A program made the translations under genes and the position numbers. Of a stretch of 20,861 bases of DNA, positions 1 through 6,849 are shown piece after piece (within the stretch, counting starts at the first letter, position 1; the number at the start of each line of letters is the position of its first letter). The DNA comes from a virus, in the IMG/VR virus record IMGVR_UViG_3300030380_002142, positions 1 to 20,861 of that record. One strand, given 5' to 3'. The notes beneath the pieces were generated by a model, which saw nothing but the letters and a program-made list of their open reading frames with translations, was not told where the DNA came from and did not search any database.

Positions 1-126
1 TGCGTAGTGAAGTATGCCCCAATACATTGAGTTTCCGCTCAATATGTCCTGAGTCATTAGACTAAACATTACAAGTGCTACTGCGAAACAGAAGAAGTTT
101 AAGATTTTTACAATGATAGTAGTCAT
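1..126 (-). CDS. Small hydrophobic protein, 3' end cut by window edge
   Basis: This leftward frame opens at ATG 126-124, overlaps the stop of the preceding gene as ATGA, and stays open for 42 codons to base 1, so the C-terminus is missing. A GGAG Shine-Dalgarno (complement of 132-135) lies 5 nt before the ATG, which supports the start. After a short polar start (MTTIIVK) the peptide has a strongly hydrophobic stretch from about residue 4 to 24, rich in F, V, L and A, then a more polar part with YWG. This looks like one membrane segment. Small membrane proteins in phage cassettes include holins, spanins and superinfection-exclusion proteins, but nothing visible chooses between these, so no function is assigned. 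It is the last visible gene of a three-gene leftward set. Confidence 0.5.
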   Translation of the reverse strand, partial: MTTIIVKILNFFCFAVALVMFSLMTQDILSGNSMYWGILHYA

Positions 127-323
127 GCTGTCTCCAGTGATAATGCCCAAGCGCCTTCGTTAAGACGCTCGTGCTTGTTGAATAAGGCTTTAGCTTCGCT
201 ATTGTTATCTAGTAAAGTTTGAACCTGTTCTATTTCGTTGCCGGTCATGTAACCGATTGAGTAATGGCAACTATATGCTTTGATAAGATCTTTCTGCTGA
301 TCAGTAAGTGTTATCTGTTTCAT
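123..323 (-). CDS. Hypothetical protein, 66 aa
   Basis: A small soluble protein of mixed charge with no family I recognise. It begins MKQITLTDQQKDLIKAY, which looks helical, and contains short helical stretches rich in E, Q and L (EIEQVQTLL, EAKALFNKHERL). There is no signal peptide or membrane segment. The start at 323-321 has a GGAG Shine-Dalgarno (complement of 332-335) 8 nt upstream. It overlaps the gene before it (ATGA, 320-323) and the gene after it (ATGA, 123-126). The double overlap suggests translational coupling in a leftward operon. The coupling and ribosome site make it likely to be real despite its size. Confidence 0.6.
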   Translation of the reverse strand: MKQITLTDQQKDLIKAYSCHYSIGYMTGNEIEQVQTLLDNNSEAKALFNKHERLNEGAWALSLETA

Positions 324-535
324 ATGTCTAACTCCATCTGTTGTGGCTGAGGAGATGGTTGAGGTCTTTGGACTTCTAGTGTGTCTGCTCTGCCGTTGAC
401 GTAAGCGTCGAATTGTTTACCTTCTTCGTATCCTTGCTTGATGTCTGACCATGCTTGCTTAGGATGCTTGATGATAGTAGTGCTGGCTTTCTGTGTACGG
501 TAGCCAAGCTTACCGATTGTTTTAAATATATTCAT
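320..535 (-). CDS. Hypothetical protein, 71 aa, first gene of the leftward operon
   Basis: The leading gene of the leftward set. It has the best ribosome binding site of the three: AAGGAG (complement of 541-546) 5 nt before the ATG at 535-533. The N-terminal half is basic (MNIFKTIGKLGYRTQKAS, then KHPKQAWSDIKQGYEEGKQF). The C-terminal 20 residues are low-complexity and rich in P and Q, ending in an acidic MELDI. It has no membrane segment. I do not recognise a family. The basic helix-like front and Pro/Gln-rich tail would fit a small virion or DNA-associated protein, but that is a guess. Its promoter should lie in 540-660, where an inverted repeat sits close to the start. Confidence 0.6.
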   Translation of the reverse strand: MNIFKTIGKLGYRTQKASTTIIKHPKQAWSDIKQGYEEGKQFDAYVNGRADTLEVQRPQPSPQPQQMELDI

Positions 536-568
536 GATTGCTCCTTGATATATATTAGTTAGTTGTTC

Positions 569-584
569 TGTATCACCCGATACA
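569..584. repeat. Inverted repeat TGTATC-ACCC-GATACA
   Basis: Two perfect 6-nt arms (569-574 and 579-584) flank a 4-nt spacer. Pairing continues weakly outward after one mismatch (TT before, AA after). It lies 34 nt upstream of the first leftward start codon. It could therefore be an operator for a dimeric repressor or a hairpin in the leader RNA of the leftward operon. Confidence 0.45.
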
Positions 585-664
585 AAATCACATAGGATTT
601 ACTTACGTCGTACGTCGTCAGACGGACGGCGCTGTGTTACATAGAATAGATAGGGGTCCCATGG

Positions 665-703
665 ACAAGGTTCCAAGACACAAAAAGATGAAACAAGGTT
701 CCA
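665..703. repeat. 11-nt direct repeat, ACAAGGTTCCA, 28 nt apart
   Basis: Exact copies lie at 665-675 and 693-703. The start-to-start distance of 28 nt is a little under three helical turns, so two bound proteins could face roughly the same side of the DNA. The second copy is followed 12 nt later by the G-tract block. The role is unknown. Iterated sites before terminase genes can be TerS binding sites in other phages. Confidence 0.5.
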
Positions 704-714
704 GATCGAGATTC

Positions 715-743
715 GGGGAAGGGGTGCGCTGGGAGCGGGGGGG
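715..743 (+). other. Predicted G-quadruplex motif
   Basis: Four G-tracts on the + strand, at 715-718, 721-724, 731-733 and 737-743, are separated by loops of 2, 6 and 3 nt. This fits the standard G3+N1-7 pattern for an intramolecular quadruplex. It would form in the non-template DNA strand of the rightward operon, or in its RNA if the promoter is upstream. It is the most G-rich place I see in the window. Confidence 0.6.
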
Positions 744-803
744 AAGAAGATATGAGTGTGCTATGTTATACTTTTTTCAAAATTATTTTTTTAGGCCTTT
801 TTT

Positions 804-1274
804 ATGGACATAAAATCCTGCATAAGATGCAAACAAGACTTGCCTATTGACCATTTTGAGTTACTTGAGTCTGGTAATTATCGACAATATTGTAAGCATT
901 GTCGTACTGACAAAAAGAACATTTCAATAAGTGAATCTCCAAAAAAATTTTTAAAAAATTTATTTATACACCTTCGTTCTAGTCGCATAAAAACAGTTGA
1001 ATGGGGGTTAGATCTAGAAGATCTTCATGAACTTTGGGAAGAACAGGGCGGCAGATGTGCAATGAGCAATGTGCATATGACATGGAAAAAAGGAGATAAT
1101 GGTAGCGATTTCAATGTTTCTATTGATAGAATTATACCTAGCGGTCCATATATTAAGACTAATGTGCAATTAGTATGCTATAGGATTAACATAATGAAGC
1201 ATATTATTAGTGATAATGAGCTTTATTGGTGGTGTAAAAACGTTGTCGAAACGAAGGAGGATTACGACAAATAA
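804..1274 (+). CDS. HNH-like endonuclease with N-terminal zinc knuckles
   Basis: A 156-residue protein. The N-terminus has two CxxC knuckles (C6/C9 and C30/C33) that would bind one zinc. The C-terminal half matches the phage HNH branch in which the usual D-H is D-R: C85 after GGR, then VSIDRI (D108, R109), a GY-like turn at PY, N120 followed by VQLVC (C125), and N129 with MK (K132). Such nucleases are found as free-standing homing endonucleases or as packaging-linked nucleases near terminase, like HK97 gp74. The position just before terS and the shared stop/start favour the second role, but do not prove it. It is very AT-rich with long A and T runs, and its ribosome site is weak (AGG at 793-795), so it may be a recent arrival. 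The start immediately before the first knuckle fits relatives. Confidence 0.8.
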   Translation: MDIKSCIRCKQDLPIDHFELLESGNYRQYCKHCRTDKKNISISESPKKFLKNLFIHLRSSRIKTVEWGLDLEDLHELWEEQGGRCAMSNVHMTWKKGDNGSDFNVSIDRIIPSGPYIKTNVQLVCYRINIMKHIISDNELYWWCKNVVETKEDYDK

Positions 1275-1792
1275 TGACCTTACTTAGAGAAAAGGAAGAG
1301 GCGCATATTGTAACAGATTCAGATAGAGTAGAACTTCAGTCTCATTTTCCATATGCGGGAATACATTTGAACGAGCTTTCTGTACAGGAAGAGCGTCTTT
1401 TATTATTTCATTTACGTGGTATGAGCAAGGCGGCCGCGGGCCGTGCTGCGGGGTACTCGGACATGGACCGTGTATATTCAATCTTCAAACAACAAAAAAT
1501 GCAAAATGCACTACAGTACTTGCGCAATGAAATGCGAGAAGAGGTCAAATTTGACCGAACCACGGCCACTTCTATGTATCTCGAAGCTCATAGAAAAGCT
1601 GCAACATCTACGGAAGAGAAGAATGTTGTCGATTCGTTATGCAAGCTCCACGGTCTATTTATGCCTGATAGCGCTACCCAGATAAATATTAATGTAGATA
1701 AAGTAGAACAGCTCGAAAAGTTATCCGATGCTGAACTGTTAAAACTAGCGGGAGTAGATAAACACTACCTAGAGCCAGGCGATGCAGATTGA
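1274..1792 (+). CDS. terS: Terminase small subunit
   Basis: A 172-residue protein placed directly before terL. Residues about 35-75 read as a helix-turn-helix region (LSVQEERLL, then GMSKAAAGRAAGYSD, with the conserved AxxAGYS pattern of phage TerS DNA-binding domains). A helical middle (about 77-130) with EAHRKAATSTEEKNVVDSL and LHGLF is the oligomerisation part seen in this family, and the tail is acidic. TerS binds the packaging site as a ring and regulates TerL. The start overlaps the HNH stop (TAATG). A good Shine-Dalgarno, AAGGAGG (1254-1260), lies 13 nt upstream, which is rather far, so coupling probably helps. The end overlaps terL by 11 nt. The call rests on domain pattern plus position. 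Confidence 0.8.
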   Translation: MTLLREKEEAHIVTDSDRVELQSHFPYAGIHLNELSVQEERLLLFHLRGMSKAAAGRAAGYSDMDRVYSIFKQQKMQNALQYLRNEMREEVKFDRTTATSMYLEAHRKAATSTEEKNVVDSLCKLHGLFMPDSATQININVDKVEQLEKLSDAELLKLAGVDKHYLEPGDAD

Positions 1793-3431
1793 TAAAATAG
1801 AATGCAGTAAATGTAAGGGCCTGTTTCCAGATACATTGATACCTACTGATGGGATCTGTGTATATTGCAAAGCAGACGAGGCTGAAAAAGTGCCCGAGCC
1901 CCCGGTGCAAGAGGATCTGAGTCCGGAGACAAAAAAACATCAATCCGCACAAAAACGAGCGGAAAAAGAATTAGCATTACGCGTATTGTCTCGAAAACGT
2001 CTTTTACCATTTGTAGAAAAATTTAATCCTGATTATCACGCAGGTTGGGTACACAAAGACGTATGTAAACGATTAGAAAGATTTAGCGATCAGGTGGAGA
2101 ATAAAGAATCACCAAGATTGATGTTGTTTATGCCTCCTCGTCACGGTAAATCTACCTTAGCCAGTGTAGCTTTCCCTGCTTGGCATTTAGGTAGACACCC
2201 AAATCATGAGTTTATTAGTTGTTCCTATTCTGGATCTTTGGCTATGAATTTCTCAAGAAAAGTGCGTCACTTACTTCGTGAACAAGTATACAAAAAAATA
2301 TTTGAAGATTCTAGATTAGATAAAGATTCTCAGAGTGTTGAATCATGGAACACGACCCAAGGTGGTGGTTACGTAGCTGCAGGTGTTGGTGGTGGTATTA
2401 CAGGTAAAGGTGCAAACGTATTATTAATCGATGACCCGGTAAAGAACCGTGAAGATGCAGAATCTGACAATAATCGTGATGCGATTTGGGATTGGTATAC
2501 ATCAACTGCGTATACACGTTTGTCTCCAGGCGGTGGCATACTTGTAATTCTTACAAGATGGCACGATGATGATCTTGCAGGTAGGTTATTACGAACTGCA
2601 GAAGACGGAGCTGATCAATGGGAAGTTGTTAAATATCCTGCGCTAGCGGAAGCGGAAGAAGAATTCCGATCCATGGGCGACGCTCTACATCCAGAAAGAT
2701 ATAACGCAGATGCACTAGAACAAATAAGAAAAGCTATTGGGCCTAGAGATTGGTCTGCACTTTATCAGCAAAACCCAGTTTCAGACGAAGGTGATTATTT
2801 CTCTCGTGATATGATACGTTACTACGAAGACGATGAGGTCGAATACGATAAATTAAAATATTACTGCGCATGGGATTTAGCAATTGGACAAAGAGATAGA
2901 AACGATTATTCAGTTGGCATGGTTGTTGGTGTTAGTGAGTATGACGAGATATTTGTGGTTGATGTCATACGCGGTAGGTATGACGGATTTGAACTTGTAG
3001 AAAAAATATTAGATGTTTACGAACAGTGGAGACCTGGTATTGTAGGTATTGAAAAAGGTCACATAGAAATGGCGCTTGGTCCCTTCTTGGAAAAAAGAGT
3101 AAGAGAGCGTAAACTATATGAAGCATACTTTAAAGATTTAAAAGTAGGAAGACGTGATAAGGAAGCAAGAGCTAGAGCAATACAAGGTAGAATGCAACAG
3201 GGTATGGTATACTTTCCAAAAGATGCAGTCTGGAGTGGTCCACTGGTTGCAGAGCTTTTACGTTTTCCGAATGGAACACATGACGACCAAGTGGATGCTT
3301 TGGCGTGGATTGGACTTATGATGACGGAATTTTCTACTTACTTTGAGCAAGAAGATCATATTCCTTCATGGAGAGATAAATTAAAATATATAGCAAAAGG
3401 GACGAGGCGTAAATCCTCAATGAGTGCATAA
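1782..3431 (+). CDS. terL: Terminase large subunit (ATPase and nuclease)
   Basis: A 549-residue packaging motor. The ATPase domain has Walker A PPRHGKS (118-124), Walker B LLIDDP (214-219) and the coupling motif LTRWHDDD (257-264). The RNase H-like nuclease domain has the expected metal ligands: D365 in CAWDLA, E424 in VGIEKG, and D501/D502 with D505 in HDDQVDAL. It docks on the portal, cuts concatemeric DNA and pumps it into the head using ATP. Length and motifs fit a full enzyme of the Terminase_6 type. The odd part is the front: C8, C11, C26 and C29 form a zinc-ribbon-like extension followed by a charged linker before the ATPase, which is not part of the usual core. The start overlaps terS by 11 nt, and the stop shares TAATG with the portal gene. 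Confidence 0.96.
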   Translation: MQIDKIECSKCKGLFPDTLIPTDGICVYCKADEAEKVPEPPVQEDLSPETKKHQSAQKRAEKELALRVLSRKRLLPFVEKFNPDYHAGWVHKDVCKRLERFSDQVENKESPRLMLFMPPRHGKSTLASVAFPAWHLGRHPNHEFISCSYSGSLAMNFSRKVRHLLREQVYKKIFEDSRLDKDSQSVESWNTTQGGGYVAAGVGGGITGKGANVLLIDDPVKNREDAESDNNRDAIWDWYTSTAYTRLSPGGGILVILTRWHDDDLAGRLLRTAEDGADQWEVVKYPALAEAEEEFRSMGDALHPERYNADALEQIRKAIGPRDWSALYQQNPVSDEGDYFSRDMIRYYEDDEVEYDKLKYYCAWDLAIGQRDRNDYSVGMVVGVSEYDEIFVVDVIRGRYDGFELVEKILDVYEQWRPGIVGIEKGHIEMALGPFLEKRVRERKLYEAYFKDLKVGRRDKEARARAIQGRMQQGMVYFPKDAVWSGPLVAELLRFPNGTHDDQVDALAWIGLMMTEFSTYFEQEDHIPSWRDKLKYIAKGTRRKSSMSA

Positions 3432-5533
3432 TGGCATACGTAAAACCAAAGAAAAAATTATCGAAAGCGGAAGAAGAAAATTTAGCTGCGAATAATTGGG
3501 AGCGTTACACACGTGCCAGAGACGCAGGACATGATGACTATATGGAGATCGCTCAACAATGCGATCAATTTTATAGAGGGCAGCAATGGGATGCAGCTGA
3601 TGTTGCGGCATTAGATGATCAAGGACGACCAGCCCTCACCATAAACACAATCTTACCAACTATTAATACAGTTCTTGGCGAACAAAGTACAAGAAGAGCT
3701 GATATTAAATTCAAACCACGTGGCGGCGGTATGCAAGAAGTTGCAGATGTACTTACAAAAGTGTACATGCAGATTGCAGACAACAACAAACTAGATTGGA
3801 TTGAAGCGCAAGTTTTTGCAGATGGTCTTATACAAGATCGTGGCTGGTTCGATGTACGTGTAGATTTTTCAGATAACTATAAAGGCGAAGTACGAATTAC
3901 GGCTAAAGATCCTTTAGATATTATTATTGATCCAGATGCTAAGGACTACGATCCACGTAATTGGAATGAGATTTTTGAAACTAAGTGGATGAGTCTTGAT
4001 GAGATTGAAGAACAATATGGTCAAGATAAAGCTGACAGATTAAGAGTTGTTTCTGAGATGGGTACTTCCTATGGAACTGACTCTATGGAGTATCAAGAAC
4101 AAAGATATGGTGATACTGAAGAACATGAATACTCAAGTAATTACGCACACAATCCAGAAGAGGCCAGGGTTGTAAGATCAATCAGAGTTATAGAAAGACA
4201 ATATTATCAACTTAAAGACTGTATGTTTTACGTTGATCCTGTGACTGGTGATGAAAGACAAGTACCATACGATTGGAGCAAAAAGAAAAAAGAAGAATTT
4301 GCTGATGAGTTTGGGTTACATATTATTTCCAAAAAAGTCCGAAAGGTTCGTTGGACAGTCACCGCGGACAGAGTAGTATTATTCGATGACTGGTCACCAT
4401 ATAAACATTTTACCTTAGTACCATATTTTCCATATTTTAGAAGGGGTAGACCTTTTGGTATGGTCCGAAATTTAATATCTCCTCAAGAGCAATTAAATAA
4501 AATTTCTTCCCAAGAGCTACACATAGTCAATACCACTGCCAATAGTGGATGGATTGTAGAGTCAGGTTCCCTTACCGGAATGACTGCAGATGACTTGGAA
4601 GAACACGGTGCGGAAACTGGTTTGGTGCTCGAGTATAATCGAGGTTCCACTCCCCCTGGTAAAATACCACCTAACCAGATTCCCACCGGCCTTGATAGGT
4701 TAGGGCAAAAAGCCGCGTTAAATATAAAACAAATTAGTGGAGTTTCTGATTCTATGTTGGGTACTGATTCTCCTGAAGTATCAGGTGTTGCTATTCAACA
4801 AAAACAGAACAGAGGTATCTTGATGATTCAAGTGCCTTTAGATAACTTAACAAAAACTAGACAATATCTTGCAGAAAAAGTATTACAACTTGTTCAACAA
4901 TATTACACAGAGGAAAGAATTGTTCAGATTACAGATGAATCAGATCCTTACAAACCAAGTGTACCAGTGGCAATCAATGTAATGACACCTGAAGGTTATA
5001 TTGTTAATGATTTAACATTAGGGGAATATGATGTAGTTGTAGATACTATGCCAGCTAGAGACACATTTGATGAAGTTCAGTTTGCAGAAGTTATACAACT
5101 TAGATCAGCTGGTGTACCAATACCAGATGATATGGTTGTTGAGTATTCACACTTATCACAAAAAGGACTTATTGCTGATAGGATTAGAAAAGCTCAAGGA
5201 ACTGGCGAGCCTACTGAACAACAGATTCAGTTACAACAGTTCCAGATGGAAGCACAAATTAGACAAACACAACTTGAGATTGCTAAGTTAGAAGCTGAAG
5301 TAACTAGGTTACAATCAGAAGCTGAACTTAATATGGCTAAAGCACAATCTGCCGAAGTAGATCCACAGTTGAAGATTGCAGAATTACAAAGTAAAATTCA
5401 AACTAAACGTGAAGAACTTGATTTACGTGAAAGGTTATCCTCAATGACTAATGAAATGAGGAAGAACCAAAGTGATACAGCAGCAGCGGCTAGGTTAGCA
5501 ACTGCAGCAATGAAGCCAAAGTCTAAACAATAG
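3431..5533 (+). CDS. Portal protein, P22-like
   Basis: A 700-residue portal, close to the length of the P22 portal (725). It forms the dodecameric ring at the head vertex through which DNA enters and leaves, and it binds TerL and later the adaptor. The N-terminal pattern fits the P22 portal family: FYRGQQWDA near residue 48, then GRPALTINTILPTINTVLGE near 65-84, then the body with WFDVRVDF and DPLDIIIDPDA (about 156-169). The last ~110 residues (from about 590) are a long Q-, E- and K-rich coiled coil (EIAKLEAEVTRLQSEAEL) like the helical barrel that extends into the capsid in P22. Its start overlaps the terL stop by one base, with no clear Shine-Dalgarno, so reinitiation is likely. Confidence 0.92.
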   Translation: MAYVKPKKKLSKAEEENLAANNWERYTRARDAGHDDYMEIAQQCDQFYRGQQWDAADVAALDDQGRPALTINTILPTINTVLGEQSTRRADIKFKPRGGGMQEVADVLTKVYMQIADNNKLDWIEAQVFADGLIQDRGWFDVRVDFSDNYKGEVRITAKDPLDIIIDPDAKDYDPRNWNEIFETKWMSLDEIEEQYGQDKADRLRVVSEMGTSYGTDSMEYQEQRYGDTEEHEYSSNYAHNPEEARVVRSIRVIERQYYQLKDCMFYVDPVTGDERQVPYDWSKKKKEEFADEFGLHIISKKVRKVRWTVTADRVVLFDDWSPYKHFTLVPYFPYFRRGRPFGMVRNLISPQEQLNKISSQELHIVNTTANSGWIVESGSLTGMTADDLEEHGAETGLVLEYNRGSTPPGKIPPNQIPTGLDRLGQKAALNIKQISGVSDSMLGTDSPEVSGVAIQQKQNRGILMIQVPLDNLTKTRQYLAEKVLQLVQQYYTEERIVQITDESDPYKPSVPVAINVMTPEGYIVNDLTLGEYDVVVDTMPARDTFDEVQFAEVIQLRSAGVPIPDDMVVEYSHLSQKGLIADRIRKAQGTGEPTEQQIQLQQFQMEAQIRQTQLEIAKLEAEVTRLQSEAELNMAKAQSAEVDPQLKIAELQSKIQTKREELDLRERLSSMTNEMRKNQSDTAAAARLATAAMKPKSKQ

Positions 5534-5542
5534 GAGGTTAAT

Positions 5543-6640
5543 ATGGCTAAAAGTAAGAAAGCGGAAGCTACGTCCGAGGAAAATATTGTATTTGATAAGA
5601 TGCCAGGCGGGGATGCAAAAGCTCCTCAGTCTACAGACTCATTTACAGTCGATTTAGATTTTTCAGACGATCCGAAAACGGATGATGAAGAAGTAGTATT
5701 TCCGGAGGGACAAGAAATTGAAGAAATCTCACAAGAAGAACTCAAGGCTGAGGATGAAACTCCATCAGAAGAACCAGAAACGGAACTTGCAGAGCAAGAA
5801 GAAACAGAAACAGTGGAGAGTGAAGAAAGTACAACAGAAGCAACAGTGGAAACAGAGGACGAAGGAGCTGTACAGGAAGATGTACAACCAATTCAAGAAG
5901 AATCTACTGGATTAGATAAACAAAAAGCACCTATGGTGCCTAAATCTAGGTTAGATGAAGTGTTAGCAAAACAAAAAGCATTACAAAAACAACTAGATGA
6001 GCTCAATCAAGCTAAAGATAAAGCTGCTTTAGACGCTCCAGAGTATGATTTTGCGTCAAAAGAGGCTGAATACCAACAATTAGTGCTAGATGGAGAGACT
6101 GAAAAGGCCACTGCACTAAGAAATGAGATCAGAACAGCTGAAAAAGAGCAAATTATGTTTGAAGTACAGCAATCTACTACTCAAAACATTCAACAATCTA
6201 CTGAAGTGCAAGCAATTCAAGCAAAAGCAGTAGAACTTGAAGCAAAATACCCTATTTTTGATGTAAATAGTGCTGAACATAATGCAGATGTGTTAAAAGA
6301 AGCATTAGAGTTAAGAGATGCGTTCATGGCACAAGGTTATGAAGGCCCTTACGCGTTAGAAAGAGCAGTTAACACTACTTTAACTATGCACAAACCTGAA
6401 TTGTTGGAAGTAGAGACTGTTAAAACACCTGATCCAAAGGTTGCAGAGATAAATAAAAAGCAACAAGCTGCAAAAGTAACTAAAAAAATTGAAGCTTCTC
6501 AATCTCAACCCCCATCAATGAAAGGTGAAGGTGCCTCAAGTCGTGGCGACAAACCAGTAGATCTTACAAAGTTATCTCAAAAAGAGTTTGATGCTCTTCC
6601 AGAAGAAACTTTGAGAAGATTGCGTGGAGATTTCGGATAG
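5543..6640 (+). CDS. Capsid scaffold protein
   Basis: A 365-residue protein between portal and capsid genes, the standard place for a scaffold. Residues about 40-130 are extremely acidic (runs of E, D, T), residues about 135-220 are a K/Q/E-rich helical, probably coiled-coil, region, and the C-terminus has a basic helix-forming end (LSQKEFDALPEETLRRLRGD). Scaffolds of this type guide assembly of the capsid shell around the portal and then leave, with the basic C-terminal helix touching the coat protein. The ribosome site AGGAGG (5532-5537), 5 nt before ATG, is one of the strongest in the window, as expected for a protein made in high copy. Nothing suggests a fused protease. The call is based on position, composition and C-terminal pattern, since scaffolds diverge quickly. 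Confidence 0.88.
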   Translation: MAKSKKAEATSEENIVFDKMPGGDAKAPQSTDSFTVDLDFSDDPKTDDEEVVFPEGQEIEEISQEELKAEDETPSEEPETELAEQEETETVESEESTTEATVETEDEGAVQEDVQPIQEESTGLDKQKAPMVPKSRLDEVLAKQKALQKQLDELNQAKDKAALDAPEYDFASKEAEYQQLVLDGETEKATALRNEIRTAEKEQIMFEVQQSTTQNIQQSTEVQAIQAKAVELEAKYPIFDVNSAEHNADVLKEALELRDAFMAQGYEGPYALERAVNTTLTMHKPELLEVETVKTPDPKVAEINKKQQAAKVTKKIEASQSQPPSMKGEGASSRGDKPVDLTKLSQKEFDALPEETLRRLRGDFG

Positions 6641-6654
6641 TATAGTATACTATA
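6641..6654. repeat. Perfect 14-nt palindrome TATAGTATACTATA
   Basis: It starts on the base after the scaffold stop codon. It is AT-only apart from its central G and C. It could be an operator, the -10 part of a promoter, or a weak hairpin. No oligo-T follows it, so it is not a standard intrinsic terminator. Confidence 0.5.
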
Positions 6655-6797
6655 TACATACGTCCGTTAAGACGATACTTAACCCTCGTCGTAGAGGTAA
6701 AAAAACGTTATCGTCAATCAAGACGTAAAACATGATCGAGCTCGTGTTCGTCACAATCACGTAAACGTTTCCCAACGACAAAGGGTAGACGGGTAAA

Positions 6798-6820
6798 AGT
6801 CGCCCCAGAATATAGCGACT
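6798..6820 (+). promoter_or_regulatory. Leader hairpin before the capsid start
   Basis: Arms AGTCGC (6798-6803) and GCGACT (6815-6820) pair perfectly around an 11-nt loop. An outer TAAA/TTTA pairing can extend the stem after a bulge. It ends 29 nt before the capsid ATG, leaving the ribosome site (AAAGG, 6838-6842) free, so it may stabilise the mRNA rather than block translation. Confidence 0.4.
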
Positions 6821-6849
6821 GGTTAACTTTTAACTATAAAGGTATATAA

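Larger units (their letters stand above)
536..803. promoter_or_regulatory. Divergent intergenic region with repeats and G-rich block
   Basis: A 268-nt stretch between the leftward and rightward genes, so it should hold the promoters for both. I could not find a convincing pair of -35/-10 boxes. From left to right it holds: an inverted repeat (569-584); a GC-rich patch with tandem ACGTCGT (604-617); a direct repeat of 11 nt (665-675 and 693-703); four G-tracts (715-743); and three T-runs (771-776, 786-792, 798-803) just before the HNH gene. Its composition differs sharply from the AT-rich genes around it. Its position directly before the terminase genes also makes it a candidate for a packaging start (pac) or genome end, as an inference. 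Confidence 0.5.
6641..6849 (+). promoter_or_regulatory. Leader of the major capsid gene
   Basis: A 209-nt gap with no credible gene, unusual in this packed cluster. It starts with a perfect 14-nt palindrome (6641-6654), passes through a stretch rich in CGTC/GACG and ACGT, includes the 8-nt palindrome CGAGCTCG (6737-6744), and ends with a hairpin 30 nt before the capsid start. A weak sigma70-like promoter can be drawn: TTGCGT (6620-6625), 17 nt, TAGTAT (6643-6648). I infer a separate promoter and/or a structured 5' leader that raises capsid expression relative to the scaffold gene. Confidence 0.5.

Noticed and set aside
759-767. Extended -10-like TGCTATGTT before the HNH gene
   Set aside because: No acceptable -35 box lies 16-18 nt upstream, since that place is occupied by the G-run. 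It could work as an extended -10 promoter, but the support is too thin to list.
661-813. A 50-codon frame starting ATG 661, with MDKVPRHKKMKQGS at the front and an AGGGG before it
   Set aside because: The second half runs through the G-tract block and the T-runs, giving an unlikely protein (WERGGRR, then FFQNYFFRPF). It overlaps the HNH start and matches nothing I know; the DNA repeats explain the region better.
6655-6849. Arg/Lys-rich open stretches in the capsid leader, one running to the capsid start
   Set aside because: The frame has no usual start codon and is broken by an in-frame TGA near 6734; no ribosome site precedes it.
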